A DNA stretch of 64,000 bases from Irpex lacteus (lineage: Eukaryota > Basidiomycota > Agaricomycetes > Polyporales > Irpicaceae): NCBI GenBank assembly GCA_001986395.2, contig MQVO02000012.1:186001-250000 (forward strand), written 5' to 3'. Made by a program: the position numbers and the translations under genes. The notes under the pieces were generated by a model. It ran no database searches. It was not told the DNA's origin and worked only from the letters and a program-made list of their open reading frames with translations. The stretch's first letter is position 1. Every line of letters starts with the position of its first letter. Of the stretch, positions 11,044 through 22,120 are shown in pieces.

Positions 11044-12453
11044 ATGACCATCCACATTGCTCTCCAGTTCATTCTGTTTACGCTGGCAGCCGTAGCGCTG
11101 CCTTCGCTGTCAACTGAAACTCTACCCGCCGTCCCCCTGGGTAAGCTTGCCATATACATATCCTATATCCCTCTAACCAATAGCTCTACATCGCAGCATG
11201 TTCGACTCCTGCTACCATTCCGGGATTCAATCAGACTACCCTTCCCAATCCTTTCGTGTTCAACGATGGACGGCCTGTTCGAACAATTGAGGACTGGGCA
11301 TGCAGACGAGCACAGATCTCTGCATTGATTCAGGGATACGAGGCTGGGTTCCTCCCGCCTAGACCATCCATCGTCAGAGCAAACTTCACCAAGAACGGGA
11401 CGTCTGGTACACTCGGTGTTACTGCTGGATTCAGGAACAAGACGGTCTCTTTCAGCTCGCCCATCACCTTTCCAGCAGGTGATCCTCCTGCAGGAGGATT
11501 CCCGTTGCTGATCGCCTACGACGGGCTGAGCATTCCTGTTCCCGCCGGAGTGAGCACAATACGCACATATTCCTGGAATAGAAGTTAATGGTGATACGTA
11601 TCCAGGTTGCAACGCTTATCTTCACGAATGATGCTGTCGGGCTACAAAACGACCTGACCAGTCGTGGTATAGGTCTCTTCTTCGACCTCTATGGGGCCAA
11701 CGCGTCTGCGTCTGCGATGACGGCGTGGGTCTGGGGTGTTAGTCGGATCATCGACGCTCTTGAGCTCTCACCCCATGCGAATATCAATCTGAAGAAGCTG
11801 GCTGTCACAGGCTGCTCACGAGATGGCAAAGGCGCGCTAATGGCAGGTGCCTTCGAGACACGTATTGCCCTGACCATTCCTCAAGAGTCAGGCTCTGGCG
11901 GCGATACCTGCGTTAGTGATTTCTTCACCTCTTATTTTCTATCTAATACTCATGCTTCATCGATTATGTGTAGTGGCGTCTTTCGAAGTTTGAACAAGAT
12001 AGCGGCGATGTCGTCCAGCAGGCGACAGAGATCGTCCAAGAGAACGTCTGGTTCTCACCCACCTTCGACCAATATGTTAACGAGATCTCCGTTCTCCCAT
12101 ACGACCACCATCTCCTCGCTGCGATGGTCGCCCCTCGTGCCATGATCTCTTTTGAGAACACGGACTTCGAGTGGTTAAGCCCGCTCAGCGGGTTCGGTTG
12201 CATGACCGCTGCACACACCGTCTTTGAAGCGTTGGGCATCCCGGAAAATCATGGATTCGTCCAAGCTGGCAACCACAGTCATTGTCTTTTCCCCGAGTCG
12301 CAGAACGATCAGCTCTTCGCGTTCTTCAACAAGTTCTTGCTGTACCAGGAAGCAGACACTAACGTCTTTACCACCAACGGTCTTTTCAACGGGACCGTGT
12401 GGAACGCTTCCCAGTGGATCGATTGGAAGACGCCCCGACTTGGCAAGTTGTAG
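11044..12453 (+). CDS. Secreted 4-O-methyl-glucuronoyl methylesterase (CE15)
   Basis: Exons 11044-11140, 11197-11549, 11606-11911 and 11974-12453 join in frame to 411 residues. The first 20-odd residues ([20 protein letters not shown]) are a signal peptide. Family motifs are all present: [53 protein letters not shown] with the nucleophile at about Ser221, [14 protein letters not shown] with the acid at about Glu244, and [10 protein letters not shown] with the His at about 355. The enzyme cleaves the ester between lignin alcohols and the glucuronic acid side chains of xylan. There is no carbohydrate-binding module, so it is a single-domain form. The GCSRDGKGA motif has Asp where I more often recall Asn. 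A TATA box precedes the gene. Confidence 0.95.
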
Positions 12454-12553
12454 TAGTGTGTCTCCATTTCACGGTCTTCTAATGCCTCATATACACCATC
12501 GAAATAAGACCACTTGCAAGCAAAGCATTCGCACGAGTGTGTAATTACCAAAA

Positions 12554-15500
12554 CTATGCCTCTGTCAGTTCCCCAAGCAGCGAAAATACTTGATCCGAGA
12601 GCAGCCATGCGAAACTATACCGTCTGTCCGGAGACACAGACACGTTCTCAGAAGCGAGCATTTCCCGGAAATCCTCTTCTACCTCAGCGTCAGCCTCCGA
12701 CTCCTCATCGTCAAATCTCTCAAAGTCTTTGGCAGTCCAGTGAATGTCACGATACTGAGCGAAGCGATCGCTGCCGTCGTATGTAAGTTTGTAGGCAGCC
12801 AGGGCCCAGTCGCGTAGATCAGCCTCCTTCCCTCGGCCGGAGGGATGGTCTTCCAGGTAATGATAGATCCTGTCCTTTGCGCCAGTTGCTACATGAGCAA
12901 ATGCCTCTCTGACTGCAATCTGATAGAGTTTTGTCAGTTATTGAATGAAGTCTGGCAACGGACAGAAAACTACATACTCGGATATCATGATCTTTTTCCA
13001 CTCTGACTCGGGTTTTGGGAGAGCGAAGTAGCAAGCCTGCGACGCATTCCGCTTCATTGATATTGTATCTACAGCCAGAATTCAGCTATGACGCAGAGTC
13101 AACACCGGAGAAGGCAAAAGTTGACCTTCGGAGTAGTCCTTCCAACTCGAATTCGTATCGGACTTTGTGCTTGGACGCTTCTTGTAGATATTGTTCGTAT
13201 TCTGCTCTGACTTCACTCCTAGGACCAAGCAGTCTGGGATCCCCACATATCTTTGTATCTTCCTCTTCAGGGCCATGGAACTCAGGTTCCGGGTCTATCT
13301 CCCTGAACATGAGGCCGAGTGCCTTATCACTACGATACGACTTGATCTCCTGTTTCTTGAATATACGAATCGACTTGAAGTCCTGGATAGGTTTCAAGTG
13401 ACCAAAGGTTGGTGAAGGCAATAAAGGCCTGTGTAAGAGCTAGACTCACCTTGCCCATAAAATCCGGATATTCTTCGATTCTAGGAATCTCATCCTGAGA
13501 AACAGGCACCCCAGTCTTGCAGAAGTCGACGGCCTTCGATGCAAGGCCTGCCAGTTCGATGCATTCTGCGGTTTGAGGACCATGGCGGTCAGCAAGAGCC
13601 AGATGTGCATTGCAAACGCGGCCGAGAACATCGTTCTTGATGAAATCTACAAAGTGCTTCAGGGGATAGTAATTAGTTTCAATGTGATCGAAGATGCCTC
13701 GCCGCTAGACTACCTCTTTAGTTTGGTCAAGCGTGACAGGATTACTGCACTTATAAGGAACAGGCCCAGTGTAGTCCATGGGCTCGTGGACCTCCTTGAT
13801 GAGTAATCGAGGATCCCAGATCAAGCTGTACATATCCCCATCCCTGAGATTAAGATTACTGCCGGTTAGCAGTGTCTATACGGGACAATAGCAACTTACA
13901 AGTCTCCTCCACTGAGCCTATAGGCATAGAAAGTTACAGATCGAGTCAGTCAAGGTCAGCAAGACAGAGTTCATGTTGCGCACATGTTGGGCAGATCTCG
14001 TTCTCCTCGAACGTTAAAGGCAATGACGTTACGTAGATGCCGTAGGGAAGGGCGATCTACTGCCTGTACAATCCTCACATCTCCTGGATGAACTACAGTA
14101 CTGGGATGAATATCAACCCGTTGTGGTTGACTTGACCTGGGAAACTTACGACATGGGTTCCGATAAATCAGACACTTTCCAGTGATAATCTGTGGTTTGT
14201 GGTAAGGCGGATAGATTTGGCAGAAGATCTCGCCCTCTTCAAGGCAGTCGGTCTCGTCTGGGATGCCTGTTCTATTATGAGTTTGGATGTTAAAAGTAAT
14301 ATACGTGTCTCACTTACCTAGCAAGAAGGCACTCTCCGGAATCTCCATCCATGCTTTGCAGACCCGTTAAGTATCAAGCCATCGTAATGTAAAATCATAG
14401 CATACCTTCCATTTCAGATCGCTCAGCAAGCGACACTTCACGAGACTTGTGATCGCATCCACAAACGGATCATCATGCACGTTGTGTTTGAAAGCTTGCA
14501 TCAAAGGGAACTTGCACGATGTCAGTAGTTAATAGTGACTAGATGTTCGCAGTTGTCACTCACTACGGATACACCTGCAAGCCTCTCTGGAGCAAACCCG
14601 CTCTTAAGCCCCTCGATCGACGCTTTTTCAGCACGAAATATCTCCAACAGAGTCTCCTTAGGTACTCCTTGCGCCTCCATGAGAAGTATGGCCTGCCTAT
14701 TCAACGTAGCTCTGGAATAGGTCGCGACCTAGTAGATCATATGAATTAATGGTGAGAATAGTGCAAAGACCAGTAGTGCAATCTGTATCAAACACGCGCA
14801 CTTTCAAGATGCCAAAATCTCGGTTTTCAGATGTGATCTTGATCTGACTATCCCTTTCGCGAATCTCGAAGTCCCCTAGCGTAGGATCATTGACTACAGA
14901 CAAGGTACCTTTCACGCCTCCGTCTCTGAACTGCACAGCGGACACCGACGTAGCAGTGTATCCAACGACTCGTGCAGCTTCATCTGCGAGCTTCTGCGTG
15001 AAGTGGCCCGCACCGTCTGTGAACGTGCTGAGCATTGATCAGTATATCGTCTGCGTTTGAAAACTAGAAGAGTGCCTACTATCCATTCCGCTGTATATCT
15101 GGATATCCGCGAGTAATCTTCACATCTATCTTCACTTCACGGGTTGTGCTCAGTGCCTTATGCAGAGACGCCACAGTTAGAATAGACCCGCTACTTGATT
15201 TTTACGGAGCGCTCACCAGGCTTTGGCGAGCAGCGTGCTTTGCCACAACTCGTTCTGAGGTGAGGTCACCCATAGCTCGAAGGACGTTTTGCACAGTGAA
15301 GTCCTCCGTCTCAGCTATGAACCAACACCCACGCTCCCTACGGCACCATGGTATTAATACTTCTCAGCAATGCGACAGAACGAGAAGAAATACACTGACC
15401 GAACTTGACTCTCGCTGAACGTGGCGAAGACATAATGTCTGCCTGCGATATAAAGGCCATACTTGAGCGCACGGCGAACGCGTGCAAAGACTCCCTCCGT

Positions 15501-16943
15501 TCCCTGCAACTTGTCGTCGATGACGAGCGTATCTCCTTTGACCGGAAAGTCGCCGTCCTCGTCGACAAATTGCACTCGAAGAAACCTATCCTCGTACGGC
15601 GCCCATCTACGTAACATCGAGTTGGATGTCTCCTGCACGGGTGGCATGAGAATGCACTAGGTGGGGGTGATCAGACATCGCCTTGTCATGACCAGGTGTG
15701 TGTCTAGGGGCCTGGGACGCGATATGCGACGAGCTACCTCTACAGCGAAGATTAGAGGAATCACAATAGCAAAGACATAAACCCACCTCTGACATCCGCC
15801 GCAATAATATTTTGCCTGGTCCACTTGAACAAACCTTCAAGTGCCAAAGGCCGACGATCAGTTGGTACATGCGACAGAACGGAGAGGAGTTCTGGGATTT
15901 CTGGGATAGAGATGTTTCCATGCGAAAGCAGCGCCTCGACAAGATACCGTATCGTGAATGACAGGCCAGCCAACGATGTCTGGATTGGTAGGTCCCGCCA
16001 ACGAGGGACGGGTATGGGATCAGGCTCCGGGATAGTAGCATCGTCGAAGTCGGGATACAAGTTCAGCATCCTCAGTCGCACCATACCTGTTGAGTGCCAA
16101 CATAGGTAAGACGTTTCACGTAGAATGGGTTATCGACATACACATCCACAAAAGCTTATATTGTCGGGCCGTCACATCCAGAGTCAGCCGGTGAACGTTC
16201 CACAGACCGAGCTGCGCGAAACATGGTCAGAATCAGCTTACTCAACAGTCAATACAACAGAAAGGCCAACGTTGATGGCGAGATGTGGATCCTCTATTGC
16301 ATGGATAGTTCCCGCATACAATTCCGATTTTAGTGGTCGCCGAAAATCGGCTTCTGTTGTGTGTCTGTCAAAGAATGGCCCTCCAACCGCGATGACAGAA
16401 GTCATGTAGTGTGTGTAACAAGGAGGACGCCGAGCTTTGATTGTCAGTATCGCAGTGACGCGGTCGCAATCCTTCCTATACTCTGCTCGTAGTTTGATAC
16501 CACCAGGGATGACATCGCGGAAGGGGATCCGGCATTCGTACGGAGCGTAGGTGAGGTCGGTGAATCCAGTACAGGTAACGCGTATCTGGAACCACTAGTT
16601 ATACCCAGCACAACGTGTCAGAGTAATGTATGCTACGTTGAGGCCTCCGAGTACATACCTCTTCTTTAAATCGAATCCAAAACGAGCTCGGAAGGTCCTT
16701 CTCCGTGTGAGGGTTAATCCCCTTCGGCTCGACTGCCGTCTCGAATCCGCGAAAGTACTGCTCGCACACTTCGACTCCAATAGACATCTCTCGAGGCTTG
16801 AACCCAAACTCGTTCCCGGATCTCGTGTTTTTGGTAGTCCGAGTCAATAGCTCGTCTACCGTGTGCTTCTCGCCCAAGATTCCCAATGCAGCGACGTGCT
16901 CTGCAAATGAGGTTCGATCGTAGAGCTCATCGTTCCAATCCAT
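12554..16943 (-). pseudogene. RNA-dependent RNA polymerase (RNAi type) with one in-frame stop
   Basis: Nineteen exons join in frame: 16943-16659, 16585-16259, 16211-16142, 16086-15787, 15739-15400, 15337-15217, 15156-15080, 15027-14802, 14728-14564, 14510-14406, 14342-14318, 14266-14150, 14092-13984, 13917-13900, 13843-13714, 13656-13450, 13382-13126, 13068-12978 and 12919-12554. That is 1112 codons. Conserved blocks run LSFTIRYLVEALLSHG, ITPT, DRFLRVQFVDED, TFTDGAGHF, AVQFRDGGVKG, ATLNRQAILL, PDETDCLEEGEIF, NPCLHPGDVRIVQAVD and the catalytic SGGDLDGDMYSLIWDP (about residues 757-772), as in QDE-1-like enzymes that copy RNA into dsRNA for silencing. Codon 355 is TAG (15657-15659), with no credible intron to remove it. 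The exon 2 donor is uncertain. Otherwise the gene looks intact, so decay is recent, or the stop is a base error. Confidence 0.88.
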
Positions 16944-17000
16944 GGGCACGGGAAGGGAGAGAGGAAGGGTTGTACTAGAGCTCACGCAGAGAGCGGTCTC

Positions 17001-17014
17001 TATATACTTATACG
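17001..17014 (-). promoter_or_regulatory. TATA box of the RdRP gene
   Basis: On the minus strand this reads GTATAAGTATATA, about 60-70 bases upstream of the ATG at 16943. It supports that start over any upstream exon. Confidence 0.55.
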
Positions 17015-17352
17015 CATGTAGCGAAGGTTCAAACGTTCACTGATCTGGCTTATCGCAGGTCAGCTGATCCCTGCTGGTTCACACGAGAGCCGTGTTAAGT
17101 ACTCACTTCGGATGCAAACACTTGATTGGCATTCGCGCAGCACAGTACGTCTGAGAAGGAGAATCGGTGTACGGTTTTGACTCACCGGCAAGGACTGTCC
17201 GCAAAATATCTGAGGTTCACGCTCCCCAGAGACAAGCATTCGGCCGAAACAACCAGTTCATCTATTCACGATGTCCGGAACCGCACATTACCCTCACAAC
17301 ATATAAATCTAGCACCGTATGTCTATCCAAAGGACTGAGCCAGAGTTCCACC
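17015..17352. other. Intergenic between RdRP promoter and CBR1 3' end
   Basis: No gene is visible on either strand. Exon-like stretches with GTGAGT donors occur on the minus strand upstream of the RdRP but show no recognisable protein. Confidence 0.4.
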
Positions 17353-18417
17353 CTAGAACAAGAATACCTAAAAGAGCATGTCAGCACGAGAAGAAAACAA
17401 GCGAGGAATCCAAGGGCTACCTGATCAGGGAGCTTGCTGACGGTACGAGGGGCCTCGTAGTTGAGCTCAGCCAGGTGTTTCCTGGGAACGACGTCAGAAA
17501 AGGTTGAGCAGAATGAATAACGACGCTGACTTCATAGCAGTCATCATGGGAGGAGGACCACACATGAGCACCTTGATATCTGCACTTGGAGCGGGCAAGT
17601 GCGTCTCAATCTGCTCCTTTGTCACGAACCCAACGCCACCCGTCCATCCCTCCGGCGGGTTGTTAAGCACATAGTACACAGAGAACCGATGCGAGTGGTT
17701 CTGCGCAAGCAAGTCAAGCTCCTTCTTCAACAGAATATCCTCCGGGTTGACATTCGCATAGATAAGGCTAAGCTTAGTCTTATCCTGCGGGTTTTTAAGC
17801 GCAGCGCGGATGATCTGGAGCATAGGTGTGATTCCGGTACCACCAGCGATCATACCAAGGTGACGAGACAGGTCGGGACGGTAGGTGAATTGACCCTTGG
17901 GCCCCTTGACGCGGATTTTGTCGCCGATTTTGAGGAGGGAGACGTGCCGGGAGATGTTACCCTTCTCGTAGGCCTTGATGAGCAGGTCGAAGTGGCCGGT
18001 ATCGTCGTCGCTGCTAGTGGGCGTGTAGCTGCGCATGATGTCCTTGCCGTTAATCTCGGCTTGGATAGACACGTGTTGGCCGATGGGGAGGCCCAGTACA
18101 TCTTGAGGGTGAGGCAAGCCGAAGCGGTAGCTGTATGTGCACAGTAAGTCTGCGTGTTTGGCATGAAGAAAGGGTGTGCCACGTACATGGCAGTGTTGGG
18201 AGAGATAATTATCTTCTCCTTCAGTGGGAACTCTTGCCACTTGCTGGCATCGAGCACTGGCTTTCTCTCTGACACGTCACAGCGTCAGATACAGTCAATC
18301 CGGACAAAAGTGGTACGACTCACTGCTCCCAAACTTCCAGTACACCAGCCCAGAAGTGACCACAGCGAACAACAAAGCAAGCACCTGTGGTGCCTTCTCA
18401 GCCAAGTCTGACGACAT
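17353..18417 (-). CDS. CBR1: NADH-cytochrome b5 reductase
   Basis: Five exons (18417-18324, 18268-18187, 18130-17531, 17481-17421, 17367-17353) give 283 residues; the last exon is only 15 bases and encodes VFLF and the stop. An N-terminal anchor ([16 protein letters not shown]) is followed by [21 protein letters not shown], the FAD-binding RSYTPTS, the flavin loop [16 protein letters not shown], the NADH-binding [12 protein letters not shown], and CGPPPMM. The enzyme passes electrons from NADH to cytochrome b5 at the ER or outer mitochondrial membrane, for fatty acid desaturation and sterol synthesis. I chose [10 protein letters not shown] because related proteins start there. The same frame is open for 64 more codons up to an ATG at 18609 and adds a second hydrophobic segment. 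Confidence 0.94.
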
Positions 18418-20470
18418 GATAGCAGTGAGCGGAGACGGAGTTTTTGTCGTCTGAGGAGTTTCGGTTTTCTTGGGGAGACCGACGAGGATGAGTTCCGAGA
18501 TGTCGTAGCCGGCGTCCCGGAGCTTGGCTTTGACGATGTTGGAGACGTGGACAAGAGAGGAGAACACGCCGACGAAGGTCACCAGGTAGACGAACTGGTA
18601 GCGGTTCATGCGAGGGATGGGGACAGGGTCCTTTTGAATGTCGTGCGAGGGTGAACACGGTCTGGGGAAGTGGTCAGACGCGTCTAGCCACGCTCAAAAG
18701 CGCGGATTGATGGCGAACCCGAGTCGTGGTAAAATGAGTTCAATGCCCCTTGAATTCTTTCCCCAACGTTCGAAAATAAAACAAGATGACTGTGCAGATA
18801 GCAGCCATTAATGCTGAGAACTTTGATAATAGCACGGTCACACACAGAAGTATATTTTAGGAATATGTAAGTAAGCCACTACGAAAGTTTCTCTGAGCGC
18901 ACGAACGCTCACTTGAACGCTGCCAACGGTCTAGGTCTGTATAAGTCGTGAAGATGATCATCGGTATTGATGAACCTGCACAATATATACAGCCGATATC
19001 GATACCATAGTGTAGAATCGTACGATTCTACGAGGGCTACTTGCCACCAAAGAACGGTGATGGTCAATCATTGCGAGCAGAAGGATGGTTGATCGTCCGA
19101 GTTACATGGAGTCGAGCGATAAGTATATACGATGTCCTGCACAGGACAGCTGCAAGGTTTGCTGCTTCTCAGAAAGGTTCAGGTAGTAGCACACTTTAGT
19201 AGTACGGCCAATTGTTTTTTCTCTACCATCTTTTTACAAGGGACCTGTCTCGATCGACAGACAAAGGTGTGTTCGACTGTGCAGGCTTAACTTATGGACT
19301 TTACCGTAGTGAGTTTCATTGCTGTCCTGTGTGCATCCAACCACAGCATGTGTGCATTCATCGCGGCCAAAGGTTTGAGCCCCGGATCAGACTGTCCTTT
19401 GACGGTATCGAGCCTAAGGCCTAAGGGGCCGTCATCCTATTCAAGAATTCGCCCAATATACTTGAGTCAAAACTAGATATATACCTGTAGGTGGAGGACG
19501 GTCCCAGGCCGGATCTTCACATGCTTCACAGCTCAACCTAGGTTGAAGATTGGTTCGCGCACCATTCGATGCGTAGACTGTAGTTCACTCTGAATAGAGC
19601 CTGTGAGCTCTACGTCGTACTGACGTCAAGCGAGCAGTGCTATTACTGAATAATGAGTCTGTAAAGAAACCATATCAAGTTATCAAGCAATCGTCGTCCC
19701 GGTTTTGACCAGATGCACTTGGCAATAGACCACGGATAGTACTCACTGACACCGACAGCCACCGCGACCTGCCTTCCTATACTTCCCGATAGTACAAGAA
19801 CATGCAATGCCTTCAAAATGCCTTACACATCCACGACTTAGTACCGTGACTGACTCGTGGATGTATAATCCTCATGAGAATCACGAGTATGCATGATTCA
19901 TGCTCATGAAAGAGCATTCGTCAAACAACTGAACAAACGTACAAACGTCCATTCACTGCACCTGTTCACGTGAAGCACCCAGATATCACCTGTTGAATAA
20001 CTCAATACACTCACCATATACAACGCCAGTCTACTGTGAACACTCGTCCACGTCGTCTCGATCGCAGTCGCAAAAGGCAAGTGCTGTAGAACCACCTCCC
20101 GCTGCCCCGCCGTTTGAACTTTCAAGTCGGTCGGGCGCCATGCCCAGACTCCACCTCGCCCATCCGTAAGAACGCGGATCAGGGAGAAAGCGGAACGACT
20201 CGACTCACCATGCGAGTCATGTCATGGATCATCGCACGGACATTTCCGATCGACTGTCCGAGCAAGCCGCCGAGTTGGCTGTGACACAAAAGTGGGGAAA
20301 GATGGCGAGAGGTGGTTTATCTCTGCTCTCTATCTTGTTTCTGGACCGCCACGATCTTGCTTGTATACCCCACATCTTCACCTCTCTAGCTTTCCCTCTT
20401 GTAATTTTGTGCTCTACTTCACGACCGACCAAAACCGCGATAAAGCATCATTAGTGGCAACATAGAAAAT
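18418..20470. other. Intergenic region, apparently non-coding
   Basis: Apart from the in-frame CBR1 N-terminal extension up to 18609, no conserved coding sequence or RNA gene is visible. Composition is near average, with short open frames in all phases. Confidence 0.45.
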
Positions 20471-21687
20471 ATGGTAGCAGGCTGGTACGTCTTTGTTCAT
20501 CATCACCAGTGCCACCTCACTCACTCACAAATTTCTCTCATCCTCCAGCGATTTCCCCCAGGAAATAACAGACAGCATCATCGACTGTCTCTCACACGAC
20601 CGTTCCGCTCTCAAAACCTGCGCGCTAACACGTCGCGCCTGGCTACACCGTAGTAGACACCACCTGCACTCCAAGGTCATCATTGACAGCAGCGTCCCCC
20701 GGCGCGCAGATTACTACTCGACGCCCGCAGCGCAACATATTCGGGAGCTCAAACTCGTGTCGCCACCCCAGCCACGCGCTGATCGTGGCAGCACATGGAC
20801 GATCATCTCTCGATTCACCGAAATTACCTCCCTCACCGTCCTCTACAGCTTCTGGTCTGGCTCTTCCTACAAATCACTCCTGGAGCCTATCTCACGTAAT
20901 GTCACACATCTGGAACTGGTCGTCGCCAACTTCAGCGATTGCGACGAGTTCTTCGCGTTCGTTGCCATGTTTCCGAAGTTGCAGAGCCTCGCCCTGTCTT
21001 CGTTGACTATCGGGTCGCCGTTCGGCCGAGCAAGGGGCGTGAGGATCGATCCTCCGTCTGGACTGACCTCGCTTCGGTATGGCGTGCACTTCCAACAGCC
21101 AGCGATTACGCAGCGTATTGCAGATTGGCTGTCGTACCTCCCCAGGGCTACTCTTCCCCACTTTTCTCTTACTTGGAAGGCTCCCAGTCATAGTGGTCTT
21201 CCTTCTATCTTGAAGGCATTGGGGTCTCGTTTGGCTCATCTTGAGGTACCTCTTGCGCCCAGCTCGGACGATGCTCTCGCAGGTAAGCATATCCACATTT
21301 TCAACTACTCGTGTAAATATTAATCTCCTTTCAGGTAACTTCACGCCCAAGCTCCAATCCCTCAACCTCCTCATAAACGGAGACTTCACACCCGCCCACA
21401 TGTCCTCCGCCACCTCCATGCTCACCGACATCACCTCCCTCGACATGCACCACCTCAACTTCACATGCAATGGCACAAGTTTGATAGACCTAGATGTGCA
21501 GGCTCTCCAACCTATAGACGAGCTCCTCTCGAGCTCACAATTCGAAGACGTCAGGCACGTCGATTTCACTTTTTCGGGCAAGAGCTGTACGGCGGATGTA
21601 GACAAGCCGGACGTCTTGGCGGACGCGCTTAGGAGGAGCATGCGCCGCGCGAACGCCCGGGGTATCCTGTCGGTTAAGTTTAACTGA
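20471..21687 (+). CDS. F-box protein
   Basis: Exons 20471-20484, 20549-21282 and 21335-21687 join to 366 residues. The tiny first exon (MVAG plus two bases) is joined through a CCTCCAG acceptor to DFPQEITDSIIDCLSHDRSALKTCALTRRAWLHRSR, a good F-box (PxEIxDxIIDxL…LxxCALxxRxW…R). The rest has irregular Leu-rich segments (HIRELKLVSP, ITSLTVLY, LQSLALSSLTIG, LQSLNLLING), as in the large agaricomycete F-box family. It would dock a substrate to an SCF ubiquitin ligase through Skp1; the substrate is unknown. A longer frame starting at 20493 reads through the intron and is less likely. Confidence 0.8.
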
Positions 21688-22120
21688 GAGGATACGAGAG
21701 TGGATAGATAGATATGGTATTTATATGGGCGGGACTGTGCGCCCTTTTGCTGATTTGTTTTGGGATTTGAAACTTACATAGAATGACTCGTTGGATTATG
21801 GCTTTTCGTGTTTTGTTGTCTTCAAGGATCTGTTGTTTACTATATAATTCTTAGACCATTCCTTCTGCTGTGTTGTAGTGTACTCCATTAATACCATCAC
21901 TAATTGCTCTGTTAACGTCGAGAGAAAGATGCTTCAAAGGATTGAAAGGAATCACGGTCACATGATTCCGGAGTAAGGGTCGCGGTCACGTCGGTCACAA
22001 CCGCCGCCTGCCGTGCTTCGTGGTTCGACTTGGACGCTCGGACGACGACAACCGACGCCCGCCCAACGACGACACCCACCCTTTTCACGACGTGCGACGA
22101 CACTGATATTCCCTTTCAAG
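21688..22120. other. Intergenic: F-box 3' end and promoter of the next gene
   Basis: T-rich downstream sequence of the F-box gene grades into a GC-rich leader. The next gene's frame is open upstream of its ATG but without another ATG. Confidence 0.4.

Noticed and set aside
13700..13712. Second in-frame TAG in the RdRP after the DLDGD block
   Set aside because: It lies inside a 57-base intron with a GTAGTC donor, an ACTAAT branch site and a CCTGAAG acceptor, and splicing restores a conserved frame, so it is not a nonsense mutation.
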